NCBI GenBank assembly: GCA_014378225.1 | Contig: JACMOA010000260.1 | Coordinates: 1-6,244, forward strand | DNA length: 6,244 nucleotides | Reading direction: 5' to 3' | Source of the DNA: Deinococcales bacterium | GTDB taxonomy: Bacteria > Deinococcota > Deinococci > Deinococcales > Deinococcaceae | Shown here: one piece after another, positions 1 to 6,048 of the stretch | Numbering within the stretch: the first letter of the stretch is position 1 | How the letters are laid out: each line of letters starts with the position of its first letter | Notes under the pieces: generated by a model | The model's input: only the letters and a program-made list of their open reading frames with translations | The model's database searches: none | Told to the model about the DNA's origin: nothing | Program-made: the position numbers and the translations under genes

Positions 1-3
1 TGG

Positions 4-43
4 AAGCCAGGAAGTTTCTCTCGAGCGACCTTCCTGGCTTTTT
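4..43 (+). terminator. Intrinsic terminator of an upstream gene outside the window
   Basis: AAGCCAGGAAG (4-14) is perfectly complementary to CTTCCTGGCTT (30-40), giving an 11-bp stem. The 15-nt loop contains a CTCGAG (20-25). The stem runs into a short T-tract (39-43). The T-tract side shows that it terminates transcription coming from the left on the + strand. No coding end of that gene is visible in the window. Confidence 0.8.
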
Positions 44-149
44 ACCACGCACCACCGAGGGCATAAAGCTTGAGCTGGGGAAGTAAATATCGTCCGTTTA
101 GGTCAGGGTTTTCAAACAATTTTACTTAGTTCACTTGACTCAAAACGAG
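44..149. other. Short intergenic stretch with no recognised feature
   Basis: This spacer lies between the terminator of the off-window + strand gene and the hairpins that follow the glucanase gene on the minus strand. I see no open reading frame, promoter or repeat in it. Confidence 0.5.
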
Positions 150-173
150 GTACCCCCTAATTTAAGGGGGTAC
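150..173 (-). terminator. Second hairpin downstream of the GH16 gene
   Basis: GTACCCCCT (150-158) pairs with AGGGGGTAC (165-173) around a 6-nt A/T loop, forming a 9-bp GC-rich hairpin. It lies 35 bp beyond the GH16 stop codon and directly behind the perfect palindrome at 176-201. No long T-tract follows on either strand, so it may be a backup terminator, a bidirectional terminator, or an mRNA 3'-end stabiliser. That it is structured is seen directly; its role is inferred. Confidence 0.5.
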
Positions 174-175
174 TT

Positions 176-201
176 AAACCTAAAGCTCGAGCTTTAGGTT
201 T
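176..201 (-). terminator. 26-bp perfect palindrome, probable terminator of the GH16 gene
   Basis: The left half AAACCTAAAGCTC (176-188) is exactly mirrored by GAGCTTTAGGTTT (189-201), and the centre of the palindrome is CTCGAG (186-191). It starts 6 bp beyond the minus-strand stop codon (210-208). Read on the minus strand it would form a stem ending in TTT followed by AAG, so the U-tail is short. Position and symmetry fit a terminator for the glucanase mRNA, although the perfect palindrome could also bind a dimeric protein. Confidence 0.6.
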
Positions 202-207
202 CCAAAC

Positions 208-2199
208 TTAGTTTTGGAGAAGTTTAAAGTCACTGAAGTACAAATTATACGCCTCCCCCGCATTGCCCACCGCGCCCAGAATCTGAAGCTGAGACGCCAT
301 ATTGGTAGTATTTGCGGCAAAGGTATAGGTAAAAGTCTGTGGCATGGTGCTCAAACCGGCACTCTTATCCAAATAGCGGGCGTAGCTGCCCCCATTTTCA
401 CCCACCACCACACCCACCGCTCGAGCCGAGTCTGCACGCGCTTTGAAACTCAAGGTGTAGCTCTTCCCGGCCTCAAGTGGGATATTGGGTTGATTCAACT
501 GAATATGCCAGTTGTTTGCGGGGTCCACCCGCAGAACCGAAAGGTGCAGTTCATTGCCCTCGAGCGTGGTTTTAAGGCCATTGTTGCCATTTTCCCAGGT
601 GGTCCAGTAGGCCGTTTGTGGAACACCGACAATTCCTGAAACATCGGGTGGGTTCAGCGTGAACGCACCGTTATAAATCAAGTTTCCGCCTGCCAGCGTG
701 GGGCGTGGGGCAGTTTCGGCAACCTCGCCTATTTCTTTGACCACCACATTGTCCAGCCAAATCTGACCCACTCCAGCCGCCCCAAAATTAAATTCCATAC
801 GGGCTGAATTGTCTGTAGTACCCGACATGCTGAACGTGTAACTGTGATGAGCGTTCGGCGTGGTTGTGAGGTCAATCTTTTGCTCGCCCGAGTAAGCGCT
901 ATACCCTCGAGTTTCCCCGCCCCCCACTTTGCTCATCACAGAACGGGCCACCGAAGACCAAGCGTCAAAATCTACCTGATAGCGCTTCTTTTGCTTTATG
1001 CTGAGGCCATCTTGTCGTATTTGCACCGCATAGTTCACGCTTCCGGGTTTGTTGATGTCCAACTTCAGGCTGTTTCCCGCAGTGGGGTCATTGGCAAGGG
1101 TAAACGCTTCGCCAGTTCCCGTTTGATACACCGTCCAATAGCTCGAGTTGCTCACATTGGGTAGGTTGGACGCTGTGGGATTGGCCCCCACCAAATCGTT
1201 GTTGGCGGTCCAATCGAAGCCTGGGTTGAGAACCAGATTACCGTCTGTCAGGGCGGGGCGTTCAGGACCTGTGGTCCAGGGATAAACCAGCGTAGGCCGA
1301 GGTCCTGGGCTGCGGGTTTCGTCGGGTAAGGCAGACCAGCGAATGTAATCCACCAGCATTTGACTGGTGCTGGGCGTACTCGAGTCTGGGTCTCCGCCAA
1401 AGTTCCCACCCACTGCCAGATTGATGAGCGCGTAAAAGGGTTGGTCAAAGGGAGCCGGCCAGGGGTTCAAGTCGGCGTCTTTACTCGGCGGGTTGGCTTT
1501 GGAACTCCACCATGCGGTTTTGGTAGAGGTGACGACGCCATCAATCAGCCACCTGATTTCACCTGCACGCCACTCGAGGGTATAAATATGCCAGTCTGCA
1601 ATCGTACCCGCACTGGGGAAGTTGAACACAAAGCCGCTGTTGACGTTGTTGGGCCACTGCCCCCCATAGTGCAAGGTTTGCCAGACTTTTCCCGCCTGAT
1701 CGCCTCGGGTTTCTATTAGGTCAATTTCACCGCTCGAAGCCCACGTTCCGTAGGGATTGCCCTCCAAGTCTGGCAGCAGCCACACGGCGGGCCAGATGCC
1801 TTGACCCAGCGGAAGCTTGGCCCGGACTTCAATTTTTCCATACGCTCGAGAGAATTTCCCTGAAGTACGAATACGGGCAGAAGTCCAGCCATAGATTTTG
1901 TCGCTGCCGCCGGAGGCCAAATCACCTTTAAAGCTCTCTTTGCGGGCGGTAATAACCAGATTTCCGTCTTTGACCCCCACGTTTTCGGGGCGGTTGGTGT
2001 AATACTCGAGTTCCCGGTTGCCCCAGCCGGGGTTCTGGCTGGTTTCGCCATTGCCAATCTGAAATCCCCAGTTTTTGGGGTCCAAAGCAAAGCCGTTGAA
2101 CTCGTCGGCCCAGAGATAGGGTTCGGCCTGCGCAGCGGCGCTCGAGGCACAGGTCATTCCGAGTGTGGCCAGCAACGCCAAGCGTGTAGCAATCTTCAT
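208..2199 (-). CDS. Secreted GH16 beta-glucanase (laminarinase type) with two C-terminal carbohydrate-binding-like domains
   Basis: This 663-residue enzyme is predicted to hydrolyse beta-1,3- or mixed beta-1,3-1,4-glucans outside the cell by the retaining mechanism of glycoside hydrolase family 16. Residues 1-25 form a Sec signal peptide with probable cleavage after AQA. The catalytic jelly-roll spans about residues 28-288. It contains the family signature GEIDLIE at 157-163, with E158 as nucleophile, D160 as helper and E163 as acid/base. Other GH16-typical segments are WPAVWLLP (136-143), YTLEW (206-210) and NLAVGGNFGG (260-269). A proline-rich linker follows (about 291-318). Then come two beta-sandwich modules resembling the CBM4/9-type fold, about 319-490 and 504-663; each opens with NL-(V/I)-(L/Y)-N and ends with an aromatic/D/F-rich strand. 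The start is supported by AAGGAG 5 nt upstream. The gene lies downstream of the DoxX-like gene but appears separately transcribed. Substrate choice (laminarin versus other glucans) cannot be fixed from sequence. No frameshift or missing catalytic residue is seen. Confidence 0.92.
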   Translation of the reverse strand: MKIATRLALLATLGMTCASSAAAQAEPYLWADEFNGFALDPKNWGFQIGNGETSQNPGWGNRELEYYTNRPENVGVKDGNLVITARKESFKGDLASGGSDKIYGWTSARIRTSGKFSRAYGKIEVRAKLPLGQGIWPAVWLLPDLEGNPYGTWASSGEIDLIETRGDQAGKVWQTLHYGGQWPNNVNSGFVFNFPSAGTIADWHIYTLEWRAGEIRWLIDGVVTSTKTAWWSSKANPPSKDADLNPWPAPFDQPFYALINLAVGGNFGGDPDSSTPSTSQMLVDYIRWSALPDETRSPGPRPTLVYPWTTGPERPALTDGNLVLNPGFDWTANNDLVGANPTASNLPNVSNSSYWTVYQTGTGEAFTLANDPTAGNSLKLDINKPGSVNYAVQIRQDGLSIKQKKRYQVDFDAWSSVARSVMSKVGGGETRGYSAYSGEQKIDLTTTPNAHHSYTFSMSGTTDNSARMEFNFGAAGVGQIWLDNVVVKEIGEVAETAPRPTLAGGNLIYNGAFTLNPPDVSGIVGVPQTAYWTTWENGNNGLKTTLEGNELHLSVLRVDPANNWHIQLNQPNIPLEAGKSYTLSFKARADSARAVGVVVGENGGSYARYLDKSAGLSTMPQTFTYTFAANTTNMASQLQILGAVGNAGEAYNLYFSDFKLLQN

Positions 2200-2204
2200 A
2201 TTTT

Positions 2205-2210
2205 CTCCTT
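2205..2210 (-). promoter_or_regulatory. Ribosome binding site of the GH16 gene
   Basis: On the minus strand AAGGAG is followed by the 5-nt spacer AAAAT and then the ATG at 2199. This canonical Shine-Dalgarno fixes the start of the glucanase and contrasts with the phosphoesterase gene, which has none. Confidence 0.85.
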
Positions 2211-2277
2211 AAAACCTCGAGCAAACACTCTCGAACATAGGGTCTCAAGCGGGGGTTACAGATTTTTTGGTCAGATA

Positions 2278-2283
2278 AGTATA
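2278..2283 (-). promoter_or_regulatory. Candidate -10 box of the GH16 gene
   Basis: The minus strand reads TATACT here, one base off the TATAAT consensus and identical to the luxS -10 candidate. It lies downstream of the DoxX-like gene's terminator. Transcription would start near 2271, leaving an untranslated leader of about 70 nt that carries the Shine-Dalgarno. No good TTGACA-like -35 is found 16-18 bp upstream, so the promoter is either weak or activator-dependent, or the match is fortuitous. Confidence 0.4.
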
Positions 2284-2333
2284 ACGCAAAAAGCAGAAAA
2301 TTACAGAAGAAATTCTCTCGATTTAGAAAGCAT

Positions 2334-2364
2334 AAAACCGAAAGTCCCAGCGAACCTTCGGTTC
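2334..2364 (-). terminator. Terminator of the DoxX-like membrane protein gene
   Basis: On the minus strand AACCGAAGGT (2363-2354) pairs with ACTTTCGGTT (2345-2336) as a 10-bp stem with one G-U pair and an 8-nt loop. The stem runs into a TTTT tract (2337-2334). It lies about 47 bp past the stop codon of the membrane protein gene, so that gene and the GH16 gene are probably separate transcription units. Confidence 0.6.
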
Positions 2365-2410
2365 AACAAAAACGGCTCGAGCAAGCCTACCCGAGCACGC
2401 CCGCTCGAGC

Positions 2411-3511
2411 CTAGTCTGCACTCGAGCGCCCCTCGCCCAATTCTTCTGTTAAATCTTCGGTTGGCCCTCGAGGGTCCCCAATTCCCAGATGGCCCTGACG
2501 CATCCCCTCGAGCCAGCGACCTATGCCCTTTGAGTTGTTTTCCCACACCAGTAGGGTGGCCATTGCCCCATAAATAGGCAGGTGGCCCACCAGTTCCACC
2601 CAGTTAAACTGGGTCAGGGTCAGGTTGAAGGGCAGCCACGCCACCACAATTACTTCTCTGGGAAAGATGCCCAGCATCAACCAGAGGCCCACAATCAGCT
2701 CGACACTTGCGGCACACAGCACAAAAACCGTGTCACTGAGCGGAATACCCAGCGCTCCGGTGAAATTGAGCGGGTATTCCTGCAAAAAAGAAAGCGAGAG
2801 CGGGATATTGGCAAACTTTTCGGTGAAGGCAAGAATCACGAAATTAAGGCCCAAAATAAAGCGCAAAACGGGAACAGCGCGTTTCATGCGCTCCGCAGAC
2901 GGCTCGAGACGGGGAAAAATCAGGCGGTCAATGGCCAAAGGACCGCGCCCATTAAGAAAAAAGAAAGCCGCGAAACCCAGAAAGTGAATGTTCTCGAGGG
3001 TGGAGGTCAGGCCCACCAGTGGAATTCCGGCCAGCCACAACAGGGCCAATACTACGGCGGCGATGCGGGTAAAACCGCCGTAAGCAAAGGAAAGTGCCAC
3101 AAAGGTGAGCATCAATCCGAAGAGGCTTCCGGGACCCTTCTCGAGCGGGTTATTGAAGGTGAAATACTCAGTTTGTACCGCTGCCACGAGCAGAGGAACC
3201 GCCACATGAACGCCCAGAATCAGCGGAATCAGGCGATAAAGTTGCCTGTGCCGTTCAGGAGCTGCGCCCAGCCGCTCCACATCGGGAAGGAAATCTCGAC
3301 CTTTTCGGAACCTCCAGAACAGTCCTCCGCCCACGGTGGCGATGAGAACAGCTCCAACCAGGATTAGCGGGAGAGGCTGGAAAAACAAATCCCAGCGCAG
3401 CGGGTAGTTGGTGGAGTCGTAAAACCAGCGCTCATGGGCATAGGCGCTCGAGCAGACCAGAAGCACTAAAAGCAAAATCCAGCGTGGGAACGACTTGGAA
3501 AATTTTTTCAT
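2411..3511 (-). CDS. Polytopic membrane protein with DoxX-like features
   Basis: This 366-residue integral membrane protein is of unknown function. Residues 1-25 look like a cleavable signal peptide (MKK..., hydrophobic core, then SSAYA before HERWF). About eight hydrophobic segments follow, near 47-66, 94-113, 128-144, 148-166, 173-187, 213-230, 258-297 and 306-323. The C-terminal 40 residues are hydrophilic and acidic. Two stretches recall DoxX-family four-helix units. The first ends in FLGFAAFFFLNGRGPLAIDR (177-196), like the usual end of a DoxX domain. The second begins LRFILGLNFVILAFTEKFAN (216-235) and runs to about 323. DoxX proteins are usually about 130-180 residues, so this could be a tandem of two such units; that is inference. 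The start at 3511 is chosen because it gives the signal peptide, with a modest GAGGT ribosome site just upstream. The gene is divergent from the phosphoesterase and has its own terminator. Confidence 0.7.
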   Translation of the reverse strand: MKKFSKSFPRWILLLVLLVCSSAYAHERWFYDSTNYPLRWDLFFQPLPLILVGAVLIATVGGGLFWRFRKGRDFLPDVERLGAAPERHRQLYRLIPLILGVHVAVPLLVAAVQTEYFTFNNPLEKGPGSLFGLMLTFVALSFAYGGFTRIAAVVLALLWLAGIPLVGLTSTLENIHFLGFAAFFFLNGRGPLAIDRLIFPRLEPSAERMKRAVPVLRFILGLNFVILAFTEKFANIPLSLSFLQEYPLNFTGALGIPLSDTVFVLCAASVELIVGLWLMLGIFPREVIVVAWLPFNLTLTQFNWVELVGHLPIYGAMATLLVWENNSKGIGRWLEGMRQGHLGIGDPRGPTEDLTEELGEGRSSAD

Positions 3512-3515
3512 AAGG

Positions 3516-3520
3516 ACCTC
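3516..3520 (-). promoter_or_regulatory. Weak ribosome binding site of the DoxX-like gene, overlapping a CTCGAG
   Basis: On the minus strand GAGGT lies 4 nt before the ATG at 3511, and its GAG is the right half of the CTCGAG at 3518-3523. It matches the core of the anti-Shine-Dalgarno but sits close to the start codon. Confidence 0.45.
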
Positions 3521-3792
3521 GAGCGGGTGAAAAGATTCCGCCTTTCTATGATGACAGCTCGAGCGGGGTTTTCTGTCCTCGAGCGGGGGGTGCCATTCAG
3601 ATTTGCGAGGTTGGGGTGCCGGCGGCTACGCGTAGATTGCGAAGTGCTACCTCACCATGGGCAGGGTTTCCTGTATCTGGCGATGTGTAGTATCCTGCTC
3701 ATTAAACTGGTAAAATCTTCAAAGCTCATTGTTCAATCTGGTTTGACACCCTTTTAGGACAGTCTCTTATCTCGAGTGAGGACGCTTTTTTC

Positions 3793-3863
3793 TGTCACCT
3801 TGAGTGTTGTGAAAGGTCCAAATATCGACCAAGTAGAGATGTTTCGCTACGCTCAAGACGACA
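3793..3863. repeat. MITE/REP-like imperfect inverted repeat
   Basis: The left arm (3793-3814) begins TGTCACCTTGAG and ends GTGAAA. The right arm (3842-3863) begins TTTCGC and ends CTCAAGACGACA. The left arm and the reverse complement of the right arm agree at 17 of 22 positions. Four of the five differences are transitions that leave G-U pairs on one strand. A further short inverted repeat, GGTC (3815-3818) and GACC (3827-3830), lies inside. From memory, the arms resemble a TGTCATCCTGAGCGAAGCGAAGGA-like dispersed palindrome seen in several bacterial phyla. No transposase is present, so it is at most a non-autonomous or degenerate element. Confidence 0.6.
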
Positions 3864-4019
3864 AGCAGATTTTCTAAATCAGGAAGTTATTTCATTCCCG
3901 TTCCTAAGGGTCAGATATTTTTATATTCAGCAGCTTTGGATTGGTACTCTAAATTCTACCCTAACACTCCCGTGCTTGTAAGCGTGAAATCCTGTATAGC
4001 GCTCAGTACAGCAACTTTA

Positions 4020-4025
4020 TAAACT
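4020..4025 (+). promoter_or_regulatory. Candidate -10 box for a leaderless phosphoesterase transcript
   Basis: TAAACT fits the TANNNT pattern and ends exactly 7 nt before the ATG at 4033. Transcription would therefore begin at or within a base or two of the start codon. There is no Shine-Dalgarno between them. This arrangement is typical of leaderless genes in Deinococcus. No clear -35 is visible. Confidence 0.5.
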
Positions 4026-4032
4026 ACAAACT

Positions 4033-5262
4033 ATGTCGGATATTCAACCCTCAACCTGGGACACCCCCCTTCCAGAACTCGAGCAAACCGCGCTCGAGGG
4101 TACTGGAGTGGCTCGGTTGCTGACCATAGGAGATATTCACGGCGAATACACTAAGTGGGTCGCTCTGATGCAGCGTCTTTCGTTACTGGACGCCAGAGCC
4201 AAGTGGTCGGGTGGAACCTCCAGAGTCGTGCTGGTGGGGGATTATGTGGACCGGGGTCGCCAGGGTTTGTCGGTGCTACGGGCCATTCGGCGGCTCGAGG
4301 GGGAAGCGGCAGCAGTGGGTGGAAAGCTCATAGCGTTAATGGGCAACCACGACGCCATCATGATTGCCAACGCTCGAGGTAGAGACGGTAGTTTCCCCCT
4401 TGACCCACGCTTTGACCCCGAGCAATCCTACGACGAGGTGATGGGCAATCACTACGCCAACGGCGGCTACCCTGAGGAAGTTGCGGCGCTCTCCAGAGAC
4501 TCAGAACTGCTTGAGTGGTATGCCAGTCGTCCGCTGCTCCATCTCGAGGATGAGGTTCTTTTTCTGCACGGCAATTTAGATTACAGCGGTTTTGGAGCCA
4601 CTCTCGAGGAAGTGAACGCCCTATTTAGCGAACTGCTCAGCACCGCTTACGGCGGAATGCAGGCGTTTGCACTGCTTACCGTGCGCCACTGGGCGGTGGA
4701 CGGCTCCCCAGACGAGGTATGCGAACCTCAGTTTATGTACAGCCCGCTCGAGGGGATTCGGCTTCAGCTTAACCACTTTGGCGGTAAAATTCTGGTTCAC
4801 GGTCATACACCGGAGAATATTACCGCCCAGCATCCGCTGCTTTACGCAAGGGGTGCGGCTTATAACATTGACCACGCGCTTTGCTATCACCCAGATTTGC
4901 GCGGTTACGCTCTGGAACTTACCCCCGGACAACCTGTGCGCTACCATTTGGCTGAAGAACGTCCGCTCGAGCATCTGGCCAGATTGCGTGAGCGTCACCG
5001 GATGGAACGGGTTTCCCTGAAAAAAGTAATGCTACGTGACCAGATGCTGGTGGCCGAAAAAGACCTCAGCATCACGCCCACACCGCTCGCGCTCGAGGAC
5101 GTGATGCACCTGGACCGCGCCCTTGAAGAACTCGAGCTGATGAGCAGGCACGCCGCTGTGCTCGAGGACCGCGACGCGCTGCAAAGCTTGATTGAGCAAC
5201 TTTACAATCTGCGCGACGAGTGGGGCGTGAATACTATGATTAAGCCTGGGGACATGGTTTGA
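4033..5262 (+). CDS. Calcineurin-like metallophosphoesterase (PPP/ApaH-like)
   Basis: This 409-residue cytoplasmic protein has all metal-binding motifs of the PPP-type phosphoesterase fold. They are GDIHG at 33-37, GDYVDRG at 69-75, GNHD at 104-107, the HGN histidine at 179, and HGHTP at 256-260, followed by a late NID at 278-280. These residues bind the two-metal centre that hydrolyses phosphate esters. Substrate is not determined by them: protein phosphatase, Ap4A hydrolase-like and other activities share the set. The catalytic domain ends near residue 300. A charged, probably helical tail of about 105 residues follows, rich in E, R and L, which ApaH and simple bacterial PPP phosphatases lack. 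No signal peptide or membrane segment is seen. The ATG at 4033 lacks a ribosome site but has a -10 box 7 nt upstream. Ten of its eleven CTCGAG sites are read in frame as Leu-Glu. It converges with luxS. Confidence 0.85.
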   Translation: MSDIQPSTWDTPLPELEQTALEGTGVARLLTIGDIHGEYTKWVALMQRLSLLDARAKWSGGTSRVVLVGDYVDRGRQGLSVLRAIRRLEGEAAAVGGKLIALMGNHDAIMIANARGRDGSFPLDPRFDPEQSYDEVMGNHYANGGYPEEVAALSRDSELLEWYASRPLLHLEDEVLFLHGNLDYSGFGATLEEVNALFSELLSTAYGGMQAFALLTVRHWAVDGSPDEVCEPQFMYSPLEGIRLQLNHFGGKILVHGHTPENITAQHPLLYARGAAYNIDHALCYHPDLRGYALELTPGQPVRYHLAEERPLEHLARLRERHRMERVSLKKVMLRDQMLVAEKDLSITPTPLALEDVMHLDRALEELELMSRHAAVLEDRDALQSLIEQLYNLRDEWGVNTMIKPGDMV

Positions 5263-5349
5263 CGTTTGCTTCTATATGCCAAAAGCACCAAAAAAACCTT
5301 CATGGCATTTACCGATAACTGAAAACTGCGAACCGAAAACCACCAAACA
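5263..5349. other. Convergent intergenic region with a weak shared hairpin
   Basis: This is the 87-bp gap between the phosphoesterase and luxS stop codons. ATGCCA (5276-5281) and TGGCAT (5303-5308) could form a 6-bp stem around a 21-nt loop containing an A7 run (T7 on the luxS strand). The hairpin may weakly end one or both transcripts, but no convincing terminator is present. Two near-identical 9-mers, ACTGAAAAC (5318-5326) and ACCGAAAAC (5332-5340), lie 14 bp apart. Confidence 0.3.
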
Positions 5350-5832
<483 letters not shown>

Positions 5833-5842
5833 AGTAAGTTCC

Positions 5843-5848
5843 AGTATA
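5843..5848 (-). promoter_or_regulatory. Candidate -10 box of luxS
   Basis: The minus strand reads TATACT, with 10 nt to the luxS ATG. The transcript would have a leader of only about 3 nt, or essentially none. A CTCGAG (5853-5858) lies between this box and the repeats. No strong -35 is present 17 bp upstream, and the nearest repeat copy occupies that area. Confidence 0.5.
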
Positions 5849-5860
5849 GACGCTCGAGCA

Positions 5861-5930
5861 CTCTTTTTTAGATGAAGCTCCTCTTTTCCTCTTTTTTTAG
5901 ATGAAGCTCCTCTTTTTCTAGATGAAGCTC
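5861..5930. repeat. Triple direct repeat upstream of luxS
   Basis: Three copies of a unit of about 21 bp occur at 5861-5880, 5889-5909 and 5910-5930. Each is a CTCTTTTT-type pyrimidine run followed by the invariant core TAGATGAAGCTC (cores at 5869-5880, 5898-5909, 5919-5930). Copies 2 and 3 abut exactly, and an extra partial pyrimidine run (5881-5888) lies between copies 1 and 2. Read toward luxS the core is GAGCTTCATCTA. Core spacings are 29 and 21 bp. Copy 1 lies near the -35 area of the luxS promoter, so these may be regulator sites or simply the product of replication slippage. Confidence 0.8.
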
Positions 5931-6035
5931 CGCTTTGAAATCTCTAAATTTGTTTGGTACTCGAGGGTATCAAATGCACACCCGATTGAGAGTTCAAAAG
6001 CCAATACTCAGGCTCGAGCGAACGTATTTCGCTCT

Positions 6036-6042
6036 AAAGGAG
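6036..6042 (+). promoter_or_regulatory. Ribosome binding site of the fasciclin gene
   Basis: AAAGGAG followed by 6 nt and then ATG at 6049 is a canonical Shine-Dalgarno and decides the start codon. Confidence 0.85.
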
Positions 6043-6048
6043 CACCCT

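Larger units (their letters stand above)
3512..4032. other. 521-bp divergent intergenic region
   Basis: This region separates two divergent genes. It contains four CTCGAG sites (3518, 3558, 3578, 3771); the first three share the extension CTCGAGCGGG. It also contains a TTGACA at 3743-3748 without a convincing -10 partner, the 71-bp inverted repeat at 3793-3863, and the leaderless-type -10 of the phosphoesterase gene at its right end. An open frame at 3527-3757 starting with GTG is not convincing as a gene. From 3864 to about 4010 the DNA is AT-rich with no recognised feature. Confidence 0.6.

Noticed and set aside
844..1719. Long + strand open frames opposite the GH16 gene
   Set aside because: They overlap a gene with intact catalytic motifs on the other strand, carry no domain and are best seen as shadows of its codon usage.
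2582..3367. A 261-codon + strand open frame opposite the membrane protein gene
   Set aside because: Its translation is a low-complexity Q/K/R/E/H-rich mirror of a hydrophobic coding strand, with no ribosome site or domain.
3527..3757. A 76-codon open frame starting with GTG on the + strand
   Set aside because: It has no ribosome site, no recognisable domain and an irregular composition. It begins inside the CTCGAGCGGG cluster and lies in DNA otherwise full of intergenic features.
3743..3772. Consensus TTGACA as a promoter -35 for the phosphoesterase gene
   Set aside because: Positions 17-19 bp downstream give only CTTATC, TTATCT or TATCTC, none a good -10. The site is also nearly 290 bp from the gene with the inverted repeat between.
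3993..4012. CTGTA...TACAG inverted repeat just before the phosphoesterase promoter as an operator
   Set aside because: The arms are only 5 bp and the internal AGCGCT is off-centre, so it is within chance for this length.
5318..5340. ACTGAAAAC and ACCGAAAAC as a meaningful direct repeat after luxS
   Set aside because: Only two 9-bp copies with one mismatch in A-rich DNA; too little to support a function.
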